Assembly: GCA_963853835.1 (NCBI GenBank)
Contig: OY970829.1
Span: 77,498,901 to 77,562,900, forward strand
DNA: 64,000 nucleotides
Source: Calendula officinalis
Lineage: Eukaryota; Streptophyta; Magnoliopsida; Asterales; Asteraceae
Direction of reading: 5' to 3'
Below are positions 26,914 through 38,999 of the stretch, one piece after another. Every line of letters starts with the position of its first letter. Position 1 is the stretch's first letter. The notes beneath the pieces are model-generated. The model did no database searches. It was given only the letters and a program-made list of their open reading frames with translations, and was not told the DNA's origin. Made by a program: the position numbers and the translations under genes.

Positions 26914-27858
26914 AGGACCTATGTGGCTACTTGAAGTTGATAGTATTTGTTTGGATTTTGATTCGTGCATTGGTGTTGCTTCATGGGTAATTGTGCTTTC
27001 TAGTTTCTATTTTATATTATCCTCTCTACCTATTGGTCTTTTTGGAGACGATGGCAAATAATTAAAAAACTTAATTATTGGGAATTTATTTTTATACCAT
27101 AATTTTTATAATATACACTATAATATAAATTTTACAGATAAGTATTGATTGTGGTAGATGTATTAATAGCTATGGTGTAAAAATTACTCTCTTTCATTAT
27201 TTTGAATGTTTTAAACATCAATTTTTACATTAAAACGGTTAATGTTCAAAATAGATTGGAATGGTTGTATTGGATTAGTCATCTAGTTAAATAGGTTAAC
27301 AATGATATTGAGTGTAATAATATAATAATTCTGTAATTAATATATAAATATAAAAAAATTAAAAAAGAATCAAAACCTATTTTTAACTAAGTTTATAATT
27401 TTTAAGTTTCAAAACATATACTTCTATATAAAATTTACATCTCAATTTTATTTATCTAATTTAAAAAAATGGTTGCTTTGGTTTGACCGGCCGATCCAAT
27501 TATGTTTATATATCCAACAGACCGATTCCGTCGGAATTACGACCATCAATTTAACCGACTCGTTACCGCCCGCTACCTTCCCAGTTCTGGTTTGGCCGGC
27601 CGGTTCAACCGAATTTTAAAAACAGTAATTATTTTTATTCAATCATATTAACTCATATTTCTTTGACCAAGTCAACCACCATGAGAAGCACGAAACGATA
27701 AAGAATTTGCCATCCAACCATGATATGTTACCATATTTACACATTGTGGCCTTCTTCCACAACCTTATAACCGGCCAATATTAATCCTAACAAAATATAT
27801 ATAAATACCCATTTTCTCGTATTCGATTGTAATCGTACACATAAATCGAAACAAAAGC
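26914..27858. other. Intergenic region between divergent genes
   Basis: This is shared upstream DNA of the LEA gene (-) and the small gene at 27859 (+). A GC-rich repeat-like patch with 'ggccggccggttcaaccg' lies at about 27590-27615. No exon is seen. Confidence 0.45.
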
Positions 27859-29810
27859 ATGGCCAGCCAACAAGCTCTACTCAGCTACGATGACAATGAT
27901 GATCAAGCACATGGTCAGGTAAATATATATTATATTATTATATGATCTTCGTACCACGATTTGTAAATTATTTGAGAATTTGTGATGTACAATTTTCATA
28001 CATTTACATGAAAATGGATTGACCGGTTTGGATATATATTATCCTAGTTTATTCCGTCTATAATAAGAATTATATAGATGAGGAAAACAAACAAACAAAA
28101 ACTAAAAGTTAGAACGTATATACTCCCTTCGCCCTTTAATAAACTTCTCATTTCAATTGGACACAAATTATTAGGAGTTAGTTAGTGGTAGGGTCTTGGT
28201 AATAAATTTGATTAAAATATAAGGTTATTTTGGAAAGCAAATGTGCTTTTAAAAGATAGATAGTGGTGAATTAAGTACATGGTAATAATATTATTTTATT
28301 GAGTGAGTCTCTCTAATTTAAAAATAGGAACTTTATTTTGGGACAAATATTTTGATAGAAATGAGAACTTTATTAAGGGACGGAGGGAGTAATAATTTGA
28401 AAACCCTTGCATGCATGCTCGAATTAAATCCTCCAAGTCTTATTGAATGTTGGATTGTAATTGTGACACATTCTATCGATCGAAAAGTTGAAAAACCAAA
28501 AGAAGTTACCTAGCGCAATCCGTTTAATGGTTAGAATCAACCAATAATCGTAAGGAAATTTGTATGCGTTAAATAATTAGAAAACTTATGTACGTAACAA
28601 ATTATGAATTTTTTTGTACTTTGTTGAAAAAGTTGATATGGATTTAGGTGTAGTCATAGCAATTTTTATACATTTTATTTTAATTACTTTGTTTAATAAG
28701 GCAATACGATTGAAAGCATCATAATTAACATAATAATCAAATTATTTCGAATTTTGCATTGTTATTGATTATTCTCTTGCTTTATCTTGTTACAGATGCG
28801 TAGGGAAGATTTTGAATATGAGCAAACAGAAAATTCTTATCTTATACAACAGGTACATACAAATCTTATAAATGTTTTCTAGATATTCTATTGATACTTT
28901 TGTTACAAACTAGCCATCATCATATATGTTAACTGGTTTGAAATATTGTGACGGTGGACTAAAACCTCAAATATTTAGTCAACCAAATGTCAAACATCAC
29001 AATTAGCAAAACGTAAAATTCGAAGTCTAAAAAAGCAACGAAATCAGGGACTATAGGCCATAACCACAAAGCCTTTATACGATGGCCGGTTGCGCTTATG
29101 GGTCTATAATTTGTACATAATAAAAAGCAGAAAAATTGAATTGATTTATACCAAATCATCCTAATTTATTCTTCTGTCTATAATTCATTAATTATATTTC
29201 CTACTCTCATCATTTGATTTAGGTATTAATTAAATAAGTAGGATAATAATAGAAAAAGATTTAATATTAAACAATAAAACATCTCTAAAAAAATGATATA
29301 TGCATACTAAACATTTGTTATTAACCAATGATATGTGCATGGATCTTAGGGCATGTTTGGGAAAACTTATTAACGGGGCTTATGAGCTTATTAGCTTATT
29401 AAGCTCCAAATAATTTGGAGCTTAATAAGCTAATAAGTTCATAAGCCCCGTTAATAAGTTTTCCCAAACATGCCCTTAATGAAATGTTAGATGCAACAAG
29501 ATATAAATGAGAGGGTAATTATGTACTTTTGAAAATGCTAATTGTTAATAAAAAATGTGCTCGATATCTTTTCAGAATGTAAGTGTTATGGTTGTTAGGT
29601 TAACAACTTATTATGAATTTGAAGACAGGCGGTTCGAGGAAGGCGACAACATATGACATGGCTACGGGACCGGCGAGCCTAGCCCAAGGTGCCGCCAACC
29701 TAGCCCAAGGGGCGGCTACAGCTGTGAGAAATAGTCTTGGAAATAACCCACAAAGCCACAGTTTCCATTCTAGGTTACCTAGTGCACAACCACAAAACTC
29801 TAGATTTTGA
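27859..29810 (+). CDS. Small unrecognised three-exon gene, LEA-like tail
   Basis: Exons 27859-27918, 28796-28852 and 29625-29810 give a predicted 100-residue protein. It starts MASQQALLSYDDNDDQAHGQ, continues MRREDFEYEQTENSYLIQQ, and ends in a Gly/Ala/Ser-rich segment with the near-repeat ASLAQGAANLAQGAATAV. There is no signal peptide or membrane segment, and the protein looks disordered. The first two exons have canonical donors and acceptors. The third acceptor is weak: only the AG of GAAG at 29623-29624 keeps the frame, so this boundary is uncertain. Its position next to a LEA gene and its composition suggest a LEA-related protein, but I do not recognise the family. Introns 1 and 2 carry a Stowaway and a Tourist MITE. 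Confidence 0.55.
28123..28389. mobile_element. Stowaway MITE in an intron
   Basis: Inverted ends CTCCCTTCGCCCTTTAATAA and the complement of CTCCCTCCGTCCCTTAATAA are flanked by TA. It is a 267-bp element within intron 1 of the small gene at 27859-29810. Confidence 0.88.
29349..29475. mobile_element. Tourist (PIF/Harbinger) MITE forming a near-perfect hairpin
   Basis: The 127-bp element starts GGGCATGTTTGGGAAAACTT and ends with its complement. It is flanked by TTA (29346-29348, 29476-29478), the Harbinger target site. The two arms of about 63 bp differ at only one position that I can find, so transcripts would fold into one long hairpin. It sits in intron 2 of the gene at 27859-29810. Confidence 0.92.
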
Positions 29811-30408
29811 TCATCATATCATCATCGTATTCCAATTGCTTCATTTGATTTCGTTTTGCGTTGGAAATAACTTGATCTTCCAAATACAAATTGGGGAAGA
29901 TCTGCCACTTGTTTCGATAGTGTGTTGTGGTTGATTGTTTCTCGTGTAATTTGTTGATATAATATCATGTTTTTTAGGATCTTTTATTCAATGTACTTAG
30001 GTAGAATGTTGTAATCTTGAAAAGATCTAGACATATAAGTAATATGTGCATGTGAGGTCAACCTAAGTTGTTTTGACTAGAGGTGGCTATTGATGTCGGG
30101 TTCAGGTTTACAAGTTGGAATAAATCAGCCTGAATACGACCTATTTAATTATCCGTGTCAAAACGACCATCCATAACCCGAACACGTTAAAATCCATGTA
30201 AACCGATGAGGATTCACATTTTAAAACATGTGTTTTTTTTGTAATCGAGAAATTCAAACACTTAACCCTTGATCAAAAAATATACATAGGTAATTAATTC
30301 GGTCGCCATATACGATCCACTCATTACCTAAAAATGAAACATGATTTTTGATATCATACAATTTGAAACAATCGATAAACCAAACCCGAACCATATTGAA
30401 AACAAAAA

Positions 30409-33400
30409 CTAAGAAGCTTTTCTACTACGGCTACTAGAACCCGAAACCGATCTCGGGTTGTTTTTGGATTCAAATGGATTGTATAAATCCTTGGGAGATC
30501 CTCTTGAAACATTTCGGGGAGAACTTGTACTTGCCACATCACCCCCTGATTTTGTTGTTTCTTTTTCTAGAATTTTGGCTTCATTTGTAAGCATACGTAG
30601 CTGTTTCACAATTTACAAATAAAAAAATAATAAAAAAATTACATCAATGGTCCTTAGAGTATATACTAAATTTCACCAATCATCCTTTAATTTACAAAAA
30701 TTACACGACTAGTCCTTATTTCAGAAAGGTTTTGCACCCATGGTCATTTTGGCTTAACGGTGTTAAATGTTTCCGTCAAGTCCGCCGTGTGCAAAGTCCC
30801 CCATATGCAATGCACACGAGGGAGTTAACAAACGAAAGGGTTAACAAAATATTTGAACACCGTTTATCCAAAAGGACTAGGGTGCAATACCGTTCTGAAA
30901 TAAGGGCTGCCGGTGTAATTTTTGAAACTAAAGGACGATTGGTGAAATTTGACATATACCATAAGTATCATTGGTGTAATTTACTCTAAAAAAATAGATT
31001 ATTTACGATAAGTGAATCTATATATGAAACAAGTATATTTCCATACCCGAATCTCATTTTCAGTTACACGGTCTTGAAGAGCAGTTATGGCGGGACTTAA
31101 GCTGCATATAAAGGTTAATGTAATAAACTGGGAAAATAATTTAAAATTTATTATTCTTTTATAGAGTAAGGGTAGGATTGTAAATTCTAACCAATATTCC
31201 ATTAATTTGCAGATAGAAGCTTGATAGGTTGATGTATGATGAATATAAGAAAGCGGATGTACTTTCCCGTCCCTACACCAAATACACCACTCTATTTTAA
31301 TTTATTTTCGTACTAATCAAAACGGGTCGGGCCATGTTGACCCATAACCCTATTTGTCCAGATTTTTTTTTATGTTTTACAAATAACTAGTGTGTCAACC
31401 ATGATTATGAAAATTATGTTATTTCAACAATAATCTAACTTTGCTAAAAAAAACTAACTTTGGCCCTATTTGGTTATTATATTGGCCAAAATACATTTTA
31501 ATACTCTAAACTTGACTGACCATAACTATTAAAATTGCAGCATGGTACCCCGAACTTGACAACATAGTCGATTTACTACCGTACCCTGACTCACTAATTT
31601 AGTCTTGTTTTCTCACGTGGTTTGTTTCAACGAACGTAAGTCAAGTAAGAAAACGCCATCAAATTAATATGTCAGGGTACTAAATCAACCATTTTGTCAA
31701 TTTCAGGGTACCATGCTACACCTTTAATAGTTCAGGGTAGTAAAAAACCTAGTCAGACAAGTTTAGGATAATAAAATGTATTTTGACCTATTATATTTTA
31801 CGTTTTCTCATGCTCTAATTACGAAAGTAGACTAACTCAAAAACTTCTAGTTAAAAAATTGGGACTTATAAACTTATTATTACCAAACCAATCGAACTCC
31901 TAAACTATATTAGGTTTTTTTATTTGATAATCTAATTTTTCGAATAAAATGATTTGGGAGGTTTATGCATTAAAATAACTTTGGACGACTTTCGAGTTTC
32001 GACATGTTTGACGTATTTCCTTTTATGTAAATATTTATTAAACTACCAGTTACAGATAAAATATGACCCGATTCGTTCCAAAGTGAACAGGTTGAAACTA
32101 GTACCTGATATTTTGAAGGATTGCTTGATGATAAGCTGTTTGTTCCTCTTCATATAAGACGGATTGTAAATGAGTGAAAGATGTGAGAGGTGAATCAAGA
32201 TTCAGAAGAGATAAGGTTGGTAGCACATCAAGAGGAACTTCTTTCCGGATGTATTCTGCACCACTGTCACATATAAATTTAAATTAAATTAAATACAAGT
32301 CCGTTTCAAAGGTCAAAACTTATCAGGTTGACCCGAAACACTTTTTGTCCAATATTTAATTAGTGTCAAATATGATCATATGAATTATATTATTACAACA
32401 ATAATCAGAACTGAGTTTCTAAATAAAATGATGTAGAAAAATATACTTTAGTCGACTTTCGACCAATTTGACCCGCTTCCTTTTGAAACTATTTTATTTA
32501 CCAGTTTGACCCATTCATAAGTAAAGTAACGGGTCAAAATTGTCACTTGTATTAAGAACCTATGTTTTAGTACCCTGAACTTGGTTGACTAGGTTTTCTA
32601 CTACCCTCAATTATTAAAGGTGCAACATGGTACCTTAAACTTGACAAAATGGTCAATTTAGTACCATGACTCATTAATTTGATCGTGTTTTCTTAGTTGG
32701 CTTAGTTTCATTGAAGCTTTTGACGGACTAAAAGATATACGTTCATCTCAATATATTGATATTAGAAGCAAATCACGTGAGAAAACAAGACCAAATTAAT
32801 GAGTCAGGGAACTAAATCGAGTATTTTGTCAAGTTCAGGGTACCATGCTACACCTTTAATAGTTCAGGTAGTAGAAACTAGTCAACAAACTTCAGGGTAC
32901 TCTGGTGCTAATTGTATACTTTCTCGATTAAAATAAAAGAAAACACGTTTTATGATGACTAGTTGACAGACACTAACAAAACTAAATCCAAAAACTAGTG
33001 AATTTTAACAAAATTAAAATTTTAGTATAAAAGTAGTGTCGTGCGTACCTGATTTCCATAGTTGACCGATGCATGGCTTCTTGCATGCTATCAGACATAT
33101 CCATGGGGTCAATATCAACAATTGACGTTTCTATCCCTCCTACTCTATCTCTATCTCTATCAGCATTTGCAAAAAAACCTTTTAAAGCAGATGATTTACC
33201 ACCACTCTGATAAATTAAACAAAATGAGTAAGTTATAAAAAATAGTAAAGGTAGAAGCATAATGTAACTGATAGGCTGATAGCAGAAGACCATAAGTCAA
33301 TAAAGTATTGTTAATAATAAAAAAACTGTTAAAAGCCTGATTTTTAAATTTTGGAAAGAAAATAAAAACATTTTTGTAATTATAATTTAAATAATTGATA

Positions 33401-34213
33401 TAAAAAAGTAATTACTCGTACCCAAAATAATTGTCCAAAACCAATGAACCACACAAACTTTACCCTCAATGCATTTAATAGACCAATTGACTTGGAAATA
33501 TCAGAAAATTATAAAAGTGGACAATAATTTTGGGACAAATGTGTATAATATTAATAATAAATAATTTTGGAACAGTAGGAAAAATAAATAATTCAAAAAA
33601 TCTTAATGCTACAGCACCTACACTTGATTGTTTATAAACTATCGAAAATAAAAACAAAAATAAATGAAATATATATACCTTTGAAGCAGATGCAGCAGCT
33701 CTTGAATCACCAGTGTCATGTTCTAGAGATTCTAACCGAGTTGACCCAGAGTTTGTAAGTGAATTTTCAGTACTCAAAGAAGATTCTAGATCTATTATGG
33801 AACTTTTATTTATTGGAGATACAGAAACAGGTCTTATTAACATATTATTATTAATATTATTATTTTGCTTTCCATCTAATGACTGGAATGCAGTTACTTG
33901 TATTCTGCCAACCTGATATCATTACAGTCACACAAATGCTAAATATTAAAACGTATTCTAAATACTTTTCTAATTTTAGAAAATAATTTAGAACCTTATA
34001 TTGATCTTCATTGAAACACGAAAAAATTAATCCTATAAATCCAGAATCTAGAAGTTGATACATAGCTTGAGTCCGCACATCTGCAGAAAAATAAAAAATA
34101 TTAAGATAAACATATTTTATTTTTTAATTATTTTTATTTTTTATCAGCAGCTGTTATGGTCTTGATTCTAAAGTAGAATCATTTAGGATTCTGATATATT
34201 AAAAAAATAATAA

Positions 34214-34244
<31 letters not shown>

Positions 34245-35160
34245 GTATGTTTAAGACTAATTGCAGTGTACAAACACTTACCAACATGAGATGGAAGGAC
34301 TGTGATATGTGGATGTGAATGATACCAGCCAATTACTCTTGTAGTTCTTCCAGTTTCAACAGTCATTTTGTGTCAATTAGGTTAAATGGACAAATACAAT
34401 CAATTTTCAGTTATCCAAAAACAAATACGAAGTATATATTTAAAAAGAAAAATAGGGATTAATCAGAATGCAGTTAATATTTTCTGATTAGAGATTAATC
34501 AGAATGAAGTTAGTTGTAAAGGATATCTCAGCTTGAACTGATGCAGCTGTTAACTGCTCAGGATTTGTCTCAACACGGTCCTTCTGCCTATCAGATCGCG
34601 GTTGTGGTAATGCTCCCCAAATCAAGGCAGTTACACTCCCGTTCTTGGACTGCTGAAATTGTAATTTTGCATATAAGATAACCAAATTATGGATACAAAT
34701 TTCAACATTTTACTTTACAAACACGGAATCGTTGAAGATTAAACACAAATTCCTCACATCAGGTAGATAATTAGGCTATTAGAGACATAATTGATTCTAA
34801 CCATACGCACACAAAGCTGAACAGTTGACAATAGGTTTAACGAACATAAAGTAATCCCCTGGCTCATGAACAGTTCCGAAGAAGATAATCTTACACACAA
34901 CGGAATTACGCATAAATCCTCGATCAGATATGACTTCAATCACACAAAGGCGCAAAGCAAAGGCAATATGAAAATTGGAGCTTAAAAACCCTAAAAACAG
35001 TTGTAAATCCCTAGAAATGAGAAAGAAGAGATGAATACAAAGGTGTAACCTGAATATCACCGAGGAGAAGCCCCATGATTTCTTCAGTCTCGGTGGATAA
35101 TGCATGAGTGAGGCATGTTAACCACACATCTTCCGCCATTTTCACACTCGTTAGCGACAT
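30409..35160 (-). CDS. BRCC36: Lys-63-specific deubiquitinase BRCC36 (JAMM/MPN+)
   Basis: Ten minus-strand exons join in frame to 429 residues: 35050-35160, 34527-34652, 34282-34369, 33995-34080, 33679-33912, 33049-33206, 32105-32263, 31192-31272, 31047-31101 and 30409-30600. The JAMM zinc-protease site is complete: the catalytic Glu lies in STETEEIMGLLLGD and the metal motif is HSHPHITVLPSHVD. The family blocks RSDRQKDRVETNPEQL, SGFIGLIFSCFNEDQYK and VGRIQVTAFQS are also present. The C-terminal part (CLSPAITALQDRVTENEIR) should form the coiled coil used for partner binding. BRCC36 cleaves K63-linked ubiquitin chains in BRCA1-A and BRISC-type complexes; in plants it acts in homologous recombination. 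A Ser/Asn-rich insert (exon 5) lies between the MPN core and the tail. Intron 2 is a U12-type AT-AC intron. Introns 6, 7 and 9 each hold a Mutator-like MITE. Confidence 0.95.
30629..30986. mobile_element. Mutator-like MITE, family 1, in BRCC36 intron 9
   Basis: The right end (GTGTAATTTACTC) and the internal mirrored blocks ('ggtcctta', 'gtgcaatgcacacgaggg'-like) match the element at 279-737. The flanking 9-mer TAAAAAAAT occurs at 30620-30628 and 30987-30995, but lies in A-rich DNA and the left terminus is eroded, so the left boundary is approximate. Confidence 0.7.
31484..31788. mobile_element. Mutator-like MITE, family 2, in BRCC36 intron 7
   Basis: Inverted ends GGCCAAAATACATTTTAATA and, complemented, GGTCAAAATACATTTTATTA. 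A perfect 9-bp repeat TATTATATT flanks it (31475-31483, 31789-31797). Internal sequence matches the copy in the mTERF intron. Confidence 0.92.
32560..32915. mobile_element. Mutator-like MITE, family 2, in BRCC36 intron 6
   Basis: Shares the internal blocks 'taccctgaacttg', 'attaaaggtgcaacatggta' and 'gtcaagttcagggtaccatg' with the other family-2 copies. The ends are less clear and no target duplication was read, so the boundaries are approximate. Confidence 0.75.
34206..34243. repeat. (AATA)n microsatellite
   Basis: Nearly perfect AATA repeats in BRCC36 intron 3. Confidence 0.9.
34370..34526 (-). other. U12-type AT-AC intron of BRCC36
   Basis: The donor is GAG|ATATCCTTT, an exact match to the minor-spliceosome consensus ATATCCTTT. 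The intron ends GACAC|AAAATG, an AC acceptor. A TTTAAC core, fitting the U12 branch site, lies about 12 nt before the acceptor. The joined frame ...SVQAE|KMTVETGRTTR is the conserved BRCC36 sequence. No GT-AG pair restores the frame here. Confidence 0.9.
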
Positions 35161-35619
35161 TTTTCTCTCTGTTTATCTCCCTACGAATTCCTCTATTGAC
35201 CTGTTTCTCCGTCTGCAGGTGTATGTGAGTGGTGGCCGGAAAAGGTTATAGGACCGATCGGAGAGATGTCAGAGTTGAAGAGGTACGGTGGAGCTTTCGG
35301 CGATGACTTTAGGGAACTCTGGCTTTTCGTGAACTGGTTGTTATCGGCTGTAGGTGGTTGTAGGTCGTTACGGTGCAACCATTAATCGATGCCGTTATTC
35401 TTTTCCATTACGTTCCATGGTCAATGATGATTTAACCCCGTCAACGTTTGCATAAATATATCTACCTAAAACTGATTAGAACCGCGGAATCTGATCGAAC
35501 CAAACTACATTGGTACGGTTCTCAGTTCTATTTTTTAATTAAGTTCGGTTATCGGTTTCAAGCGGTTCGGTTCGGTCCATAATCGAGAAAAAAACGAAAA
35601 GAGACGAAGAAATTACCTC

Positions 35620-35673
35620 GGTTCTCGGATAGGTTCGGTTCCGGCCGGTTCTCGGATAGGTTCGGTTCCGGCC
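35620..35673. repeat. 27-bp tandem duplication
   Basis: Two perfect adjacent copies of a 27-bp unit (35620-35646 and 35647-35673) starting ggttctcggataggttcgg, followed by a partial third copy. They lie in a region dense in 'ggttcgg' words on one strand. Confidence 0.9.
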
Positions 35674-36841
35674 GGTTCTCGGTCCTGTTCGGTTTCGAGC
35701 TTCATCGGTTCGGTACTCGCTCCAGCCAAAACCATTTTTTCGGACTCCCGGTTCTAGTCGGTCCGGGCTGGCTTGGCCCGGTTCTTGGACCATGCACAAG
35801 CATACTTAGGTCTTCTAATGATAGCCCTTAAGACTACCCAGACCAAACTCGTTAGCCGTCATATTAGTTTTTTCTCTTCCGACCAAACACATAACAAATA
35901 TCGACTAAACCAACGTAGTAATGACCAAACTTACAACCAAACCTTAAAATTAATTTTATTAATACACGTACCACTTACAATGCACGAGATACAAGTAGCC
36001 ATTGCACATGCCACGTGACCAAACGCTTGCCAGCACAGGGACGTCTCCAACAAATTAATTCTATGTAAGGGGTGGTTTGGCTGCGACCTTCAGTCGCAGT
36101 CGCAAGGCGATCGTTCCTTTACACCTAGTCACAACTTGCAGTATTATAACTTGTATTTTTAATAATAGAAGATTAAATTGTGTGGAGTCAATTATTATTT
36201 AATATACAAATTTTTTATACATATCTAAATACCTTATTGATATATGATGTCATCATCATTTTCCATATATCTTTAGGTGTATTAAGATTTAAGAAGTATG
36301 TTATAAATCAAAAAAGTAATTTGGATGTTCTTTCTTTATAACATATCACAAGTTATATGCTAGTGTTATATAAGCTACACATTACACAATTTGCTTGTAA
36401 AACAAAGGTTTACGTATTTCTTCAGTAACATAATAATGATACAATATTGATTTCACGGATTTTGGTAATAATAGATTAAAAGTAGATACTTAGTGGAGTA
36501 TAAGTCTCACATCTTTTGAATAATATGATATTATGATGTTTAAAAGTAAAAGTAATGGTAGAATGATCATTTTACTATATAAAAGAAGATCCCCACTACT
36601 TTTTATCAAATAATGTAATTTATCAAAATGTATTACTTATTTTGAAATTATCAAAAGTTTAGAGTGTTCACTTATTGTGATAAGTATATGCAGTGACATC
36701 CAAGCAGCAGTATGCATTCCTCGAACATATCTCTACTATCTATAATGCATTTAGGACTTTTCCAGAAATAGGTGGCTGAAATTTTCAGCCAAATAATTGC
36801 TATTTTGGGAAAGACTTTGAGTTTATTAAAAAAGGATAATA

Positions 36842-36906
36842 CGGGATTCGAACTAGAAACCACCATCTTATAAGCCAACAACTCTAACCACTAAGCTACA
36901 TAAGTA
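36842..36906 (-). mobile_element. tRNA-like SINE head
   Basis: On the minus strand an A-box (TAGCTTAGTGGTTAGAG) and a B-box (AGTTCGAATCCC) are spaced as in tRNA genes, but the acceptor and anticodon stems do not pair cleanly. This fits the internal RNA polymerase III promoter of a tRNA-derived SINE running leftward rather than a functional tRNA. Confidence 0.5.
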
Positions 36907-37733
36907 GGACGTTGTTGTGTTGCTAATCTTATCTTTTTTAATATCTTTTTCAGTGCATTTCAAATTCAAAAAGGAAGTTATGGAGTTTCTTTTGGGGAAC
37001 GAGATATACACCATCACCGATGCATTTCAAATTCAAAAAAGAAGTTGGGGAGTTTCTTTCGGGAATCGGGATAAACACCGTAACCATATGATATCCTTCA
37101 CAAGATTTACATCGGGCATCCAATCGTTATTTACCAAGTACCAACACACCGGGTTTTTAGTTTTTACATAACCTGCCCTACCATCCACCATCACCGCCTC
37201 CTACACGAATCCTCGACATCGATTCCAAAGATGGTAGCATTGATCGTTCCCCTCACTATTTGTGTTTCAATTGAATTACGGTTTCTGAAGCTACTTCAAA
37301 ACTCAAAATGGTTAGTCTTATAATCAATCGTTATCTTCATTATCTTCAATGTTGGAACATTTGATGACAATCGGAAATCATTTCGATTCCTCAAGTTAGG
37401 GTTTTGCTCGATAGATTTATCGTAGTTCGCTAATTATTATACTTTTAGAATTCACAGTTCAATTTTTTCTTCGTCTGCTCAATGTTTCTTCATATCTATA
37501 TTTGAAGCAACCATATGCATATATGCAGAACCCTGTCTTGGAGATTATGCTGGATGAACTGAGTCACTACAATAATACATAACTCCCATTTTTTGTTCAG
37601 GTATATTTAAATGCTAATGCTCTGTTCTATCAATTTTTGTCATCTAAACTGTAAAATTTTCATTTTGTCCGTCCCATTCATTTTGGTTTAGACTAATATT
37701 ATAAGTTGGGGGTTTTGTTTTAGGCGTTGGATA

Positions 37734-38502
37734 ATGTCGAAACTGAACCTTGATATGCATACAACATCTTCAAACGCACGATTCAAAGGTATTTTAGATT
37801 TCAAATATTAATTTGTTTCTTTTTTCTCTCTATTTAAATTGCAGACATTGTAATCAAATAATAAGCAACACAGCAGACATAAGTAGCTCAGTTGCTTTTA
37901 GGGCATGCTATACATGTGAATTTAAGTGTCATTTATTAATTAATAATATAACACTAGAAATAAAGTAATCAAATTAACATGAGGGAACTCTTTTGCTTTT
38001 TGTTGATCAGGAATATATATTCTGATTATCTCAGCATACAACTGAATCCAAGGAAACTGTGTTATGTATCCTTACATGTGTTTCATGTAGCATTTCATCG
38101 AAACAGTGTTCATGGTGGTGTACTCGATAATGGTCATGATGCTGATGAAGAGCGATTAATCGAATCGATTAAAGCAATGTAAAAATTCTTTAATCTTCTT
38201 ACTGGTGATTATTTAATTAGATGTTTTCATGATAACAGTGTTCATGCCAGTTAATGGTGGAACAACTAAATCAAATAACAAGGTAATTCAAGAATTCTAT
38301 CTGATTTTTTATATTTTTATTTTTTTCTTTTGATTTGATTTGGAATTCCATGTTGTTGCAGGTTGATGATGATTTGAAGAAAAATAGGAGGTCGTTTATC
38401 ACTCAATTATTTTCGGCCATTTTGTTAACCGGATTGTGTTTTTCTTTTGGAGGGCAGGCTTATTGTCAAGTTGCTGCTGTTTTGGAGGAAAGAGTTTGGT
38501 GA
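37734..38502 (+). CDS. Candidate small (79-residue) protein gene, unknown
   Basis: Exons 37734-37788, 38239-38282 and 38362-38502 join in frame with canonical GT-AG sites and phases that agree. The predicted protein starts MSKLNLDMHTTSSNARFK. It continues with a polar part (FMPVNGGTTKSNNKVDDDLK), a basic patch KKNRR, and one hydrophobic segment (SFITQLFSAILLTGLCFSFG) that could be a membrane anchor, ending in LEERVW. An acceptor just upstream of the start suggests 5'UTR exons. I recognise no family. It could also be the 3' end of a larger gene or a captured fragment. Confidence 0.42.
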
Positions 38503-38971
38503 TTCAAATATCTGAGAGACTTTAGTTTGACAACACATTGGCTACTAAATCTCCTGGGCTTCTTGAGTTTTAGCCATATTATTCTTGATGTGGCTTGAAT
38601 TAATGCTTTAGTTGACTATGGTTGACTTTTGGGCCATGTTATCGGTCAATATGTGTAATTTTGACATAAGGGGTACAATTTGTAACTTTTTGACACTTAC
38701 TAATCCGTATCTTCATCTTATACTTTGTTATGCGTAACTAAATTCTTTTCTGGCATATATTTGAGCATGTTCCCAACCACCATCTATTACCATGACTCAC
38801 CAATTAATCACCTATCACTACTGCCACGACCTCCATCATTATTGTCTCCAGAAAACCTCCATCATTATTGTCTCCAGATTATATAGTCACAGGATACTTG
38901 AACCTCCATCACTTTTACCACCGGAAAATATAGTTACAGGGAACCCACCGCCGCATTGCGCGGGTACGCTG

Positions 38972-38975
38972 CTAG
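38972..38975 (+). mobile_element. Helitron-like 3' terminus
   Basis: The hairpin-forming CCGCCGCATTGCGCGGG is followed about 10 bases later by CTAG and then T, as at Helitron 3' ends. Just upstream (about 38825-38875) is a tandem pair of 'cctccatcattattgtctcc'. The 5' end was not found. Confidence 0.5.
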
Positions 38976-38999
38976 TCTCCTTTTATGGGAAATAAACCC

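Larger units (their letters stand above)
35161..37733. other. Intergenic gap with repeats
   Basis: The region starts with the BRCC36 promoter, then a 'ggttcggttc'-rich repeat at about 35460-35790 with a 27-bp tandem duplication, a degraded Stowaway-like stretch at about 36465-36690, and a tRNA-like head at about 36842-36906. Around 37200-37650 there may be untranslated leader exons of the gene starting at 37734, but this is not provable from the sequence. Confidence 0.45.

Noticed and set aside
36842..36906. Possible intact tRNA gene (minus strand)
   Set aside because: A- and B-boxes are present, but acceptor, anticodon and T stems do not pair cleanly; more likely a SINE head.
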